Below are positions 12,636-23,486 of a DNA stretch of 64,000 bases, one piece after another. Both the position numbers and the translations under genes were made by a program. This stretch comes from Astrocystis sublimbata (lineage: Eukaryota; Ascomycota; Sordariomycetes; Xylariales; Xylariaceae), in contig JAJNNY010000025.1 in assembly GCA_022453515.1 (NCBI GenBank), positions 124,001-188,000 on the forward strand. The letters are read 5' to 3'. Position 1 is the stretch's first letter. Each line of letters opens with the position of its first letter. The notes beneath the pieces are model-generated. The model saw nothing but the letters and a program-made list of their open reading frames with translations. It searched no databases and had not been told where the DNA came from.

Positions 12636-13555
12636 TTTTATAGGGCGTTCGCTCTCGCATTCTCTATATCCAAGCCATGCCAATCAACTCAGGATCAATG
12701 TACAAGGCGGAAACGTGGTTTAGTGTCCAAAGCTTTAGCTCTTCTTCTGCCTGGGGTGTTCGTGAGCTTCCTGCAGCTTCCAGCAGTGAGGAGCTCGGCT
12801 GCGGCCTTCATAACGCTCGCCGACATTAGCTGTGAGTGGCCTAAAGCCGTCGTTATACTCACACTCACTGATCTAACTCGACACAGTGGCTACGAGTCTG
12901 TCCCTAGGAAGTATACTCGTTTTCGCTATTCTCGCCAAGTATATTTTATCACGTAGGAAAATACACCGCTGGACCATCCGGTACCCTCCGCCCAGAGAAG
13001 CAGGGAACGCCAATGGAGCGGACGGACAGGGTCTAAACTTGCAAGAGAACAACAGCATCTATGACGCATGGCTGATTGTTCGATTCGCTATCGCCTTGTT
13101 TTTCATTGAGGCCTTCCAGTTACTCACAATCTTATACGAGATTGCGCAGGTCAATAAGAATAAGCAAGAAGCCCTGCCAGATAAGCCCGATATATCGGTT
13201 ACTCGTGCGCAGCTCGACTTTGTGGCATTTATACCAGGTGTGTCAGCAGGACTCTTGGTAAGTCAGTTTTGGGAGTATCTATACTGCTGAGAGCACTCCT
13301 TTCAGCCATACACACAAGCTTTTACTAATCGTGCGACTGTCCAAATAGGTGTTTCTAGTGTTTGGGACAACACGAAATTGCCAACGCACCATACTTAATT
13401 CGTTCATCCCACGCAGATTTCGAAAAGGTACGGATTCAGTCGCCAGCCACTCAACACCACAAGTTGGCCATCAATGGACGAATTTCTTGACTTCGCCGTC
13501 GCTCGAATCCGACTCTGACCCAAGACGATGTCCGCAGCTCAACACCACCATATGA
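12636..13555 (+). CDS. C-terminal half of a multi-pass membrane protein, start not found
   Basis: Three segments join cleanly in phase: 12636-12831, 12887-13257 and 13349-13555 (introns GTGAGT...CAG with CTAAC, and GTAAGT...TAG). Together they encode about 257 residues with three strong hydrophobic helices. One spans the first splice (LSLGSILVFAILAKYIL), one runs through LIVRFAIALFFIEAF, and one through FIPGVSAGLLVFLVFGTT. A basic patch with RRFRKG follows, then a Ser-rich tail. This looks like the last three helices of a fungal seven-helix protein. The first frame is open from a stop at 12633 but has no ATG, so upstream exons are missing from my model or the gene is 5'-truncated. I cannot name the family. 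Confidence 0.5.
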
Positions 13556-13558
13556 GCA

Positions 13559-14661
13559 GTAATGAATTTCAAACTTTCGGAATCTCGGAGTTCATGGTTG
13601 CAGGTGACGGATGTGGTTAACTCAAATTGAAAGCTCAAGATGATTAGAACAAATGCCAAATGTCCGACTAGCGAGCCTCCACTGTTGTAGCATGTCCTCA
13701 AAGAGATCGTTCGATTACTATCGCCCGTGTCCATTATTCCCGGCTTGAAGGTCCGAAATCCCGTTCTCCGCATATTGGCGCGGTTCTAAGCACAACAATG
13801 AACTTCCGCAGTGGCAGTCATTTCATTCACATCTTCATGTCTCGACTCGCATTCAATATATGTGCATACTGTAGCAATTTGCCATGGTTTTACCAATACA
13901 GAAGTCTCGAAGCAAAGCTTTGTGGATAAATAAGCTTTTGCTGATTTAGATACACACATACTTATTTAACCACTACAGTACATACGGTAGTAATTAGCAG
14001 GGCCATGAGATTTTCCATGGGGCCTCCCCCACTACCCCAAACTCCTGTCCGACTAATACCCCAGTCAAAGGCATCTCTGGACCTACAGTAGCTTTTTGTT
14101 CAAAATCCGGGGAAGGGGTGGGGACGCAGGCGATAAGGGTGTTTTGGAACAATGTCAAGGAAGCCAGCGATCTCTCATGAGTGAGAGCTACAGGTCACCA
14201 ATCATTTCATGTCCAGTCAACAAACAATTCATTCGGGCAACGATTCGTGAGAAGCTTCAAGTGACAAGGCCAATTACCCATGCTATTATTCAGGCTACCT
14301 TGCAACACATCGCTCATCATGTCATGACTAACTTGCCCCATGACCTGACACTCGGTGACAGATGCGGTACTGCCAATACGGCGTACTACCAAGACATACA
14401 TGTCGCGTACTGCATTGTAGCAAAACAACGAGGTGCAATCATTGGTGGATAATCATCAACATGTGCAAAATACGGTCAAGGAATATATGCCCCCAACTTC
14501 CCCAACCTGACTGAAAGAAGTCGCAAGTTACGGACTTGGTTTAGTTGCCTTGATCATAGAGCCATGGCGCTCCGAGGAAGATATAATGCAGTCCCCTCCA
14601 TAGATCGCATGGACGATAGAGGAAACCTGAGGTGACCACGACGGTTACAGGAGCATATGCC
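13559..14661. other. Intergenic region, no gene recognised
   Basis: No convincing coding frame and no notable repeat. It probably includes the promoter of the MFS gene that follows. Confidence 0.45.
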
Positions 14662-16858
14662 ATGGCGTCTCATTTCCAGACCAGCACTGCACAGAAGGTG
14701 GCGGACAGGGACACAGAGGAGAAGCTGGGACAGAACGCTCTGATTGAGGCAAGACAGGCGACAGAAGATGAGCATGCACAGACCCCGCTGCAAGCTTTGC
14801 GAGAAAACCGCAAGGCCGTCATGTGGTATGTATCGAAACCTGGGGTGTCGGATACTTCAGTCCCATTGTGTCGCTTGATCAAGCACCTTCTACGATATGA
14901 AGGTTGGGAAACTCGACTGACATGTTTTGATATTCGCAGGTCTGTCCTCATATCGATGACAATCATCATGGAAGGGTGAGTTTCCTTAACCACTAGACGA
15001 AGAGTGACTATGTGAGCCGCTTCGAATGCTAACCGTGCAAAGTTACGATGCTATACTTATCAGCAACTTCTTCGGCTATCCCGAATTCAATAAGAAGTTT
15101 GGGGATTACTACGGCCCCGAGAAGGGCTATCAAGTCTCTGGGCCTTGGCAGACTGGTCTCAATCAAGCCAGTACAGCTGGTACTATCATCGGTACGTCGC
15201 GAGGCTCACCAGCGTATTCAAATTTATACACACGCCAAGTCTGACTTTGCTTCTGGTTAGGTGGTATACTCAATGGCTATATTGCTTCCAGATATGGCTA
15301 TAGATGGGTCATGATCGGATCATTGGGGATCCTGAACTTCTTCATCTTGATCGTCTTCTTAGCTGGTTCTGCAGGAACACTGCTCGGTGGGCAAATACTG
15401 TGCGGTATATGCTGGGGCGTCTACGGCACCCTGGCGCCAGCATATGCGTCTGAAGTCTGTCCGACAAATCTGCGAGGTTATTTAACTACCTAGTGAGTCA
15501 TTTATTCCCCCTTCTGGCATGTCTCGGGAGCATAAATTGCCCTAATAGGTATATATGCTCCCGAGACACCTGCAAAGCACTGTCTCATGAGCGATTCTTT
15601 TACTACAAAAGGCAATTACTGAATCCAGCGGTTACAGTGTCAACCTGTGCTGGGCAATTGGTCAACTCATAGCCGCTGGTGTTCTAGCAGGCTGCTTGGG
15701 CATTCATGATGAATGGGGTTTCCGCATTCCATTTGCTATTCAATGGGTGAATAAGCCCCTACACGTATCGACCATGTTCCTTTTGCTGACCATAACTTTC
15801 GCAATAGTTGTGGCCGATACCCCTAATGGTTGTCTGCTATCTCGCCCCTGAGAGCCCCTGGTGGCTCGTTCGCGCGGAACGCCTAGAAGAAGCCAAACGG
15901 TCGCTGAGACGATTGGGCGGCGGAAAAACCGATGAACAGATCAACAGCCAAGTGGCCATGATGTTGCATACAAACAGAGTGGAAGCCGAGGAGACCAAGG
16001 GCGCAACATATTTCGACTGCTTCAAGGGTGTCAACCTGCGCCGAACAGAAATTGTCTGTGTCGTATTCGCGGGCCAGGTTCTCGCAGGCAGCACCTTTGC
16101 ATACACGCCCACGTATTTCTTTGTCACGGCTGGCTTGCCCGTCGACGCCTCCTTCTACCTCAGCTTGGGCGCCAAAGTGATTGCATTGATTGGAACGCTG
16201 CTGTGAGCTAGCCCCTCGGCCTGAAAAAAAAACACTCTGTTTCGTGCTAACATGCTTTCCAAGATCTTGGGTTGCAATTACTTTATGGGGCCGACGCACA
16301 CTCTATGTCGGTGGAATGGGCACCCTGTCCCTCGTTTTGATTCTTATTGGAATTATCAGTGTTTCTGCCGGCGAGCGGGGTCTTTGGCCATCTGGAGGTC
16401 TTTGTGTCCTCTGGCTCTTCGTGTATTCCTTGACTATTGGCCCTCTAGCCGTAAGTTGCCTGTACCAAGGCTGTCTTTCACGATGCTGAATATTCGTACA
16501 GTACAGTATCGTCTCCGAGACATCGTCAGTCCGGCTGCGTCCGTTGTCGGTCGTGCTCGCGCGATGTTCGTACCAGGTCGTCAACATCGTCTCGCAATTC
16601 CTGAATACCTACATGTTAAGTCCAGTAGAATGGAACTGGAGTGGGAAGAGCGGGTTTTTCTGGGGTGGCACGGCACTTTTGGCGTTTGTCTGGTCTTACT
16701 TCCGTCTGCCCGAAATCAAGGGCCGCACCTATGAAGAGCTTGGTATACTATTCATGAGAAAAGTGCCTGCGAGGAAGTTTGCAAAGACGCACGTCGATCC
16801 CTATGAAACGGTACTGGCCGATGATCGCCTGGATGTCGAGCCAAAGGCATCACAGTGA
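14662..16858 (+). CDS. MFS alpha-glucoside-type sugar transporter
   Basis: Eight exons: 14662-14825, 14940-14975, 15043-15191, 15261-15492, 15638-15746, 15808-16202, 16264-16450, 16502-16858. All joins keep phase and give 542 residues, the usual length for the family. Motifs are those of maltose/alpha-glucoside:proton symporters of the plasma membrane: TIIMEGYDAILI in the first helix, the loop ASRYGYRWVM, NLRGYLTTYVNLCW, PESPWWLVR before the central loop, and WGRRTLYVGG. The cytosolic N-terminal 50 residues are polar. Intron 4 is an introner-like element homologous to an intron of the NRPS-like gene at 43.8 kb. Substrate specificity is inferred from family only. Confidence 0.88.
15493..15637 (+). 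mobile_element. Introner-like element, copy A (MFS intron 4)
   Basis: This 145-bp intron (GTGAGT...TTACAG) aligns without gaps over 143 bp with the intron at 43767-43923, with about 25 mismatches. It has a perfect 15-bp inverted repeat (15520-15534 against 15554-15568) that would fold into a hairpin with a 19-nt loop. The exons around it belong to an unrelated gene family, so shared ancestry of the host genes cannot explain the match. It is best explained as an introner-like element, meaning a non-autonomous sequence that multiplies as spliceable introns. Confidence 0.75.
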
Positions 16859-17154
16859 GTGGAGGATCACAGTCGGCGGTTCATGGGATACACGTCGGTG
16901 CGGTGATGAAAGCGGGCTCGAGCGGCGTCAATATAGGACCTTGTGTACGCTCATCGAATTCAATGGAAACTGGATTCACAGAAGAGCCTGTACTGCCCGT
17001 GAACCTAGGTACTTACTCAGTGGGGACTGGTAAATGGACTAATAATCATAATATGGTATCGCTATTTTGGGGTTGTCAGATTCTAAATTCTATCATTTGA
17101 TCGACGAGACTGTATGTGGTCTCCTTGACAGGTCGAAGATCTTTTGAGAGAAAT

Positions 17155-18017
17155 TCATGCAAGTAGCGGCTGCCGTTCGCCTTGGCGCTCGAGTTCCAAC
17201 TTCTCGTCTTCCCTGAATCTGATGAATATATGAGCATGAATGTTTATGGTATCGACCAACTTCCAAGCTTACCTTGTGTACCCAACAAATGACAGCAGCC
17301 ATAGTGAGCCCGTGTATGTAAGACACCACTCCAAAGCTCCGGATGAGTGGTAGTGACCAGAGTACAAAAGAGCCACGAAAGAAATACCAACGAGGAACTG
17401 ACAAAACACAAGTGCCGTATTGAAGATGCACCTGCACCAGGTAAGTAGGCGGTCTAGCTCAATATCTTTATGGGATCCTACCATTTGCGCAATCCGAGGA
17501 ACACAACTGGACCAGATGCCTGATCCCACCATACCACTATGGTTGTGACCGCGCTGAGAAACAGGCCGCCAAACGTGCCCATAAGTAGATATCGATGCCT
17601 CAAATGTGCTTTATAGGTATCAAAGATGCTAAGCAGTACCAAGCTCACAGCAGCGGCAAGTCCGGTGACCAGAGCGACAAAGCTGACCCCCTGCTTCCAC
17701 AGGGCATCGTTGGTGAGGCCATAAAACTTCGGTGAGTAGCGTACGTGGTGCACGGCGAATACGGTACCGAAGAAAGAGATGCCAGTCGAGGCGCAACCGA
17801 CAATGAAGACAGGTTGAAAGGTTTGGGCAGCAATATCGCTAATAAATGGAATGTATGGATTCATCTGGCCTGGATACTGGGGTCGGCCGAGCGATAACCA
17901 GCGTACCAACAAGATGGTGAGCGTCGCGAACCACGATGCACCTGCAACGAGAGGAAACAGCCAGAGCCGACGATGGGAGAATACGTCGCGAAAGACATTA
18001 TGCCAAAGCCAGGCCAT
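17155..18017 (-). CDS. Frag1/DRAM/Sfk1 family membrane protein
   Basis: Three exons on the minus strand, 18017-17482, 17431-17273 and 17218-17155, give 252 residues. The ATG at 18017 begins MAWLWHNVF. Six hydrophobic helices are visible. The family pattern PFISDIAAQTFQPVFIVGC after the first helix is typical of the Frag1/DRAM/Sfk1 family, as is the FGTVFAVHHVRY region. The C-terminus is charged and ends in ERQPLLA, which is common in this group. Yeast Sfk1 acts at the plasma membrane in phosphoinositide and lipid-asymmetry control; DRAM acts in lysosomal autophagy signalling. Which role applies here is unknown. The gene is convergent with the MFS gene, whose stop lies about 300 bp away. Confidence 0.8.
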
Positions 18018-18557
18018 GTTGATGAGAAACCTTGATGTGGTAATTAACGCCCAGCGACATGGCCGGCAATTACTTGTCACCTTCAGCGAGCTGGAAGCCC
18101 TTGGTCAGTTTATAAGTAAGTCACAGGTGCCTGGAAATACGACATTCCTCCCAAGGCAGCATCTTAAGTGTTGAACATCAAATACTTATCTAAATCAATA
18201 GACTGGCTGTATGGCGGCCTGCGACGCCTATCACTACGTCATAACCTTCCCATTATTAGAGGTCATGATTGGCTGACATGCAATCTTGGCATCCGGATGC
18301 TGCAGAGTATCGGTTGATGTACATCAGAACCATCAATATCGGGTGTTTGCATGCATGGCGGGCAGTAGGAAGGTGTTCCCATTGAGCTGCACAGTTCTGA
18401 AATCAAATTGTAGCCCATGCGTCACCTCGTCAATGTTGGGATTCAAGTCGATGATAATAGCCGATCTCGCGATAGCGCTGTTCTATATCTATCCTGTGTA
18501 TCGTATAGTCGGTAAACCTCGTTGTTCATTTCCGGTATTGCCGGAACTGGAGTCTAC

Positions 18558-19901
18558 CTACGATGAAGACTTGATCCAGTCGGGCGCGACCCTCTTCACG
18601 AATTTCATAAACTTCCAGAATCCGACAGCATGCTCGACATTTCCATGAGGGTCGGTCACACGTTCGGGGAAAGCTATGCCGGCACCAAACAAGCCGTGAA
18701 CGTATTGTTTCTGCTGTTCTGATTTCGCGCCATCTTTCTTATAGAAGCGTCCACTCAGACTGTCATATTCAACATTGAGAGGCGTCGCCGTAGCGCCATA
18801 TCTCTCGGTGATTTCAAGCTGGGGGAGCGGGTTTTGCGCATATCCGACAGCCTCGACGATGTGCGTGCATCCGGGCATCTCTGCCTTGTATGCTTCTTCC
18901 TCTCTGCCAGCTGTCCAGACCTTTGTGACGACGTTGCTGACGGGGCTGTTGGGAAAGGCCTCGGGGTCTAGGTTTTGGTGTGCCCAGTCCGCTGCTTGGC
19001 CCTTCAAACCAGTGTTGTCGCGTAATATCCAGCCGTCCATATATTGGGCGTACCGGAGTTCGTTGCGAGTAAACCATTTGACGCGGAGACGAGGATGCGT
19101 CGAGCTAGCGAGACTCACAAGATTCATGAGCACCAGAATGGCCGAATGGGAGGCACCGACGACGGCGACGGTCGTATCGGCTGCGGGGTCGAAGGTTTCC
19201 GTTAGTACCGACGGAGTCAGGGCCACATCCAAGTCCAGAGGCTTGAGACTTTGTTGGTGTATCTTTTCGATAGCGGGTAGAGCCCTTGAGACAGGGCCGG
19301 AGCCTGTACAGAGAGCTATGCTCGATGTGGTCACACTACTACCGTCATCAAACTCGACCTTCCAGACGTTGGTCTGCTCGTCTAAAGTGGCCTTGGTCAC
19401 CTTGCCCCGATGCGACTGGACCTGGGGGTGCACAGCCAAGCCCTCGGTGAGCATCAAGCACATGTCGGCGGCATAGCTCAAGCGACAGCCCTGGTCTTGG
19501 GGCAGCTCCTGCAAGGCCGTCAAGGCGTTGGGCTTGGGGGTGGCCTCGACAATGGCCTTGAAGGGCGAGAGCTCGTGGGCAAACTGCACAAAGAGGTTCA
19601 CCTTGGTGTTGCTGGGCACTTCGCGATAGCGCTCATTGACACGTCCGCCTCGAAAGTGAGGGTCAACCCAGACGAGGTTTCGTCGATCGGTCTCGGCGCG
19701 CTGGTCTAGGAGATTGCCGACAACGGTGATGCCACCGGGCCCGGCGCCCACTACCACGGCACTGGTGGAGGGTGATGACGGGGCGGCGGAGTAGAAGCGA
19801 TGTATGCTATTCTTTCCATGTCGCAACAGACGAAGATTCGGAGCCAGACCACGGCTAGGATAGGCCAGACGTATGCTCAATGTTCGCAAAGGCTGCGTCA
19901 T
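18558..19901 (-). CDS. FAD/NAD(P)-binding oxidoreductase, probably mitochondrial
   Basis: A single-exon gene of 447 residues from the ATG at 19901. Residues 1-40 are rich in Arg and Ser with few acidic residues and end in RFYSA, a pattern typical of a cleaved mitochondrial presequence. The FAD dinucleotide loop VGAGPGG lies at about 51-57. A second Rossmann loop, VVGASHSA, is at 247-254 and probably binds NAD(P)H; GAS replaces the usual GxG. The arrangement is that of the pyridine nucleotide-disulfide oxidoreductase superfamily, but no CxxxxC redox pair is visible, so it is closer to flavin monooxygenase-like or SidA-like members. The substrate is unknown. Upstream, at about 19983-20010, are short tandem GGCGGGACA-type units. 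Confidence 0.82.
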   Translation of the reverse strand: MTQPLRTLSIRLAYPSRGLAPNLRLLRHGKNSIHRFYSAAPSSPSTSAVVVGAGPGGITVVGNLLDQRAETDRRNLVWVDPHFRGGRVNERYREVPSNTKVNLFVQFAHELSPFKAIVEATPKPNALTALQELPQDQGCRLSYAADMCLMLTEGLAVHPQVQSHRGKVTKATLDEQTNVWKVEFDDGSSVTTSSIALCTGSGPVSRALPAIEKIHQQSLKPLDLDVALTPSVLTETFDPAADTTVAVVGASHSAILVLMNLVSLASSTHPRLRVKWFTRNELRYAQYMDGWILRDNTGLKGQAADWAHQNLDPEAFPNSPVSNVVTKVWTAGREEEAYKAEMPGCTHIVEAVGYAQNPLPQLEITERYGATATPLNVEYDSLSGRFYKKDGAKSEQQKQYVHGLFGAGIAFPERVTDPHGNVEHAVGFWKFMKFVKRVAPDWIKSSS

Positions 19902-20931
19902 GGTTTGACTTTCGTGTGTTGCGAATACCGGAGTTAGCAGGCGTCGATTATCACAATATTTTACGATAGGCTTCACACTGACTGGCGGGACAGGCGGGAC
20001 AGGGGACAGGGCCGCTAACACACGAGCACTAGAGCTATTCGGGGCTTGGGCGTGACAGTGCCGGGGGGTTGACGCTAGCCCATGGTGGTTAGCACGGTGC
20101 CTTTAAAATTTAGCTGTGGTGCCTTTAAAGTTACTCCTTAGCGCAGCCCTCACAATACCTACCTATGTCAATACCTATGTCCCTCAGGATGGGCTGGAGA
20201 AAGTACATGGGCAAACCTTACAGCAAGCCTCAATACCGTGACACGACATACCGTGCATTTCTTGAATCCATCGGCATTCCTACCTTCTCAACTAAAGTTA
20301 AGACACACCACTTGGACCGGAGCCTAAGTCTAGGCCAGGAGTTCCAATCTCTTCTGCATGAGTACATTGGCACACTAATACCCAACTCGACCGCAATAAA
20401 CGGATTGTGAACTTGCAGACGATACAAGTCATTCCACCTACACCTTCTACGTAGCGTTGCCGAGGAAGAGGCCCGTCTACCAGGTGAGTTACGAGGAAAG
20501 GTCAACATCACGGCACAGTGAGCAGGAGAACTTTTGGCCAGGCTTCGTGTTACCACCGCATTAATTCCAGTGACTTCTTGTTGTGACGGGTCTCTGCAGA
20601 TGTGTATCTACTACCTGTTGGGGTCTGTCTTCCACAACCGGACCGCATGCGATGCGAAAAGACCGATGTAAGAAAATAACTTACTTGGATATGCACTGAT
20701 GGCGGAGGCTTACCATAGTCGAGTGAAGAGTTGTACGTTATGCAAAACGACGTTGCTCTTGCCGAAGCTCCGAGGTCATCTCGCTCCGCTCGTGATTGGC
20801 AAAACGTATGTATCTGTAAAGCTTGGTTTTCCTCGCGTCTCATGGAGCTGTGACCCAAGATTGGAAGGCGCACTTCCAAGCTTTATCATTGATCGTAATG
20901 GGCCAATGGCACAGAATTCAGAGGAACACAA
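19902..20931. other. Intergenic region, no gene recognised
   Basis: Contains short GC-rich tandem units at 19983-20010 and a duplicated GTGCCTTTAAA element near 20097-20130. No coding frame here can be linked to a family. Confidence 0.45.
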
Positions 20932-22123
20932 TTAGTCTGACCCTTGCCATTTTTGCATTACTGCTCCGGGTGGCATAAACACTGGACTTCGTTTAACTTT
21001 TCTTATCTCGTGACCGTTCTTGGGTACCAGAGCTTTCCACTTCCAGTCCTCTGGTGACCGGCAGGCCCCAACCTGATGGTAGGCGACGACAGTGATACGC
21101 CAACCTCTCGGATGAGGTATTACATCTGGCTCAACGATTGACATGGGTTGAGGCGGACGGTCGCCACTCTTGATGGGCTCGATTGTAGTCTCAAAGTCTG
21201 TCAGACACCGTGGACAGGACCGCAACACATTGTGACATAGAATCGATCGGTCCAGGCGATAGTTTTCGAGCTCTGGTATTGCGTCAATATACCACAGTCT
21301 GAAATCTGTAGGCATATCTGTTAAGTAATGGGCGCAGATATAATGAGCCTCGTGACCGATTTTAACCCCAGGATGTACCAGCGTCTGATCTACTGCATGT
21401 TGGTCGTAGAAGACGTGGGCAGCTCGAAGGAAAAGCTCGTCGTCGATGATCCTGGCAGTCCAATCCTGAGTCCAGGGTTTCGGACTCCACGGTACGAAAT
21501 GATGTTGAAGGTTGGCGAGGGGTAGCCCGCTGGGTGCACCATGAAAATGACGGTTCATTACCAAGCGAGCGAGAGGGAATCCGCTGGTTGGTGAAGGTTT
21601 TGGTTAGCGCTTGAAAGGCAAAGAAAGACATCGTTGTGGATGAGTGCACTTACATACAATGTAGGCCACGGTTGGCCAGGGAAAAAGCTTGGCCCCGGAT
21701 TGGACAGTCTGCGTAGCAACAGCCTTGGAATCTTATTTTCTGAGTTCCCCATATATCAACTGCTGGCGTCCAACTTGGCGAAAATGGGTGTAATCGATAG
21801 CAAAAGTGACAATAGTAAAACCTGTCCCCCAAATCCTGTTCGAGCAGACACAGAAAAGCTTCGCGGTCGGCGCAATCCAGCTTTATCTTTCGCTTGAGAA
21901 GCACATAGAATGATCTACATGTTAACGAGAGCGCCGCAAGAGCGTCTGGGGAGAGGTGGTCGGCTATGCATAGAAACACATCCACGGGGCTGTTGCACAG
22001 TAGTCGGACCTGATTTTCAAGGTGATCATTGGGAGGCAGCGCCTGAATTTCAAGGTGGCATTTCTGCGGCAGCGTCTGATATTTAAGGTGACCTATCCGA
22101 GGCAACGCCACAGCTTGGCCCAT
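20932..22123 (-). CDS. F-box-like protein with 11-residue N-terminal repeats
   Basis: Two exons, 22123-21654 and 21583-20932, joined in phase (donor GTAAGT, acceptor CCAG), give 373 residues. Residues 45-76 fit an F-box-like helix set: SPVDVFLCIADHLSPDALAALSLTCRSFY. The middle has a Cys-rich stretch (FYYCHFCYRLHPF and CCYADCP) common in a large fungal family of orphan F-box proteins. It is followed by the conserved LARLVMNRHFHG segment across the splice and by HEAHYICAHYL. Residues 7-39 are three 11-residue repeats with pattern LPxxxHLxxQx, encoded by a 33-bp tandem repeat. Such proteins may recruit substrates to SCF ubiquitin ligases; the target is unknown. Confidence 0.72.
22007..22105 (-). 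repeat. 33-bp coding minisatellite, three units
   Basis: Three tandem 33-bp units in frame with the F-box-like gene encode LPRIGHLKYQT, LPQKCHLEIQA and LPPNDHLENQV. The units differ by several substitutions but keep Leu-Pro, His-Leu and Gln in fixed positions. Confidence 0.8.
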
Positions 22124-23075
22124 GACTACCTATGTAGGTAAGGACCAGCGACGTTCTTGAATATATATAGAAGAAAGTGAGTGGTAGAATGAGGTCGGCA
22201 CTTGAGGTTTGGCAGTAGTTCGAGACTTCAAGAGATATTAGGTATGATGGAGATGTTGATAGGTTGATGTCCGGCCCAAATGCTTTCAAGCTTCCAGTGA
22301 CGAACTCAAGTGTGGGGCCAGTACAAGCTTCCGGCTGGACCAGGACTCATGAGGTGTTGTTGGGCAGATACGAGGCAATACGAGGCATTACGAATGTACG
22401 CGGCACGGTGCAGTGCAGTCTGGCAGGGCAGGCTGTTGACCTACCTAGGTACCTAGTGAACATTACTGGCAGCATGTTACAGCTTTGACAGCGTTACAGA
22501 CACTTATAACCACACCGGTCATCATCACTGGCATGGCCACCAAAAAACCCCGGGGGCATTCAGGTACATAATGTGGATAGGCACCTGAATGTAGCTGTTG
22601 AGATCAGATGGTATCATTCCCATTAAGACTTTAGCCTCAGTAACTCGCGTTCTTTTGTAGAGAAATGACTCTCCCAAAGCGAACCCATTCACAACTGTCA
22701 CGATAGCGAGTGCATTCAGTGATAGAAGGGTGAGACTAAACTATATTAAAGGAGACTACGTAATGAATGGTCCAAAAGCCAACATGAGCACTCAACCGTA
22801 GGGCACCAAGCAATCGACCATCAATCATCAAGTGAAAGGCGAGGAGCAAGGGGAGGAGAAGACTTACTTGAGAAGCTTCAGCTCGTCTTAGCTTCACCTC
22901 ACATGAGGCTACTAGACCCCAGCACCACGTTGAGGTGCGAGCTGTTCACTGGGGAGGGGTATGTTGAATACCCCCCCACCACACTGTTCGGTCGTGCGGT
23001 GGTTCAGCCAACGACCCGGTGTCAGAGACTCTTCAGATACGATCTGGGGATTGCGGTCGCTGGCCCCTGGCCTGA

Positions 23076-23486
23076 CTAGCCAGGAGGGCGACGGTGCAAT
23101 TTTGCAACTAAGACTTGATCCATCGGCAGGTTGTCGCGTACGTTCTGCAGAAGTTGATTACCGCTTCCCGCGCACCCTAGGATCTCGTTCAGGAGAACGA
23201 TTTGTCTTTTGGCAAGGGCTCTTTGAATCAGAGCTTCCGGGGGGACGTCCGGACGGCCAAACTCAGGAAAGTAGCGCTGTATTGCTTTCAGAACATAGGG
23301 CTGGATTAATGGATGTGCCGTAAGTGCCGCAACGAAACCAAGGGTCCCGAAGACGATAGTGAGGGCTGTGGATAGAGACATCATGATGTGAGTGCCAGTA
23401 AGTAGGGATTCTATGGGCTTGAATAGGAGTTTGAGGTGAACTATCGGTTTGAGGAAGAGAAGAGGAAGAACTGGAACGGGGGGCAT
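23076..23486 (-). CDS. Small hypothetical protein with an N-terminal hydrophobic segment
   Basis: A 136-codon frame starting with ATG at 23486. The first 30 residues are hydrophobic and basic. A second hydrophobic segment starts at MMSLSTALTIVFGTLGFVAAL. The rest is amphipathic with a RYFPEFGRP-type loop and ends in basic residues. An internal ATG pair near residue 35 could be the true start, giving about 100 residues with a signal-anchor. I recognise no family. The frame could be spurious, although composition and hydrophobic pattern are protein-like. Confidence 0.35.
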   Translation of the reverse strand: MPPVPVLPLLFLKPIVHLKLLFKPIESLLTGTHIMMSLSTALTIVFGTLGFVAALTAHPLIQPYVLKAIQRYFPEFGRPDVPPEALIQRALAKRQIVLLNEILGCAGSGNQLLQNVRDNLPMDQVLVAKLHRRPPG

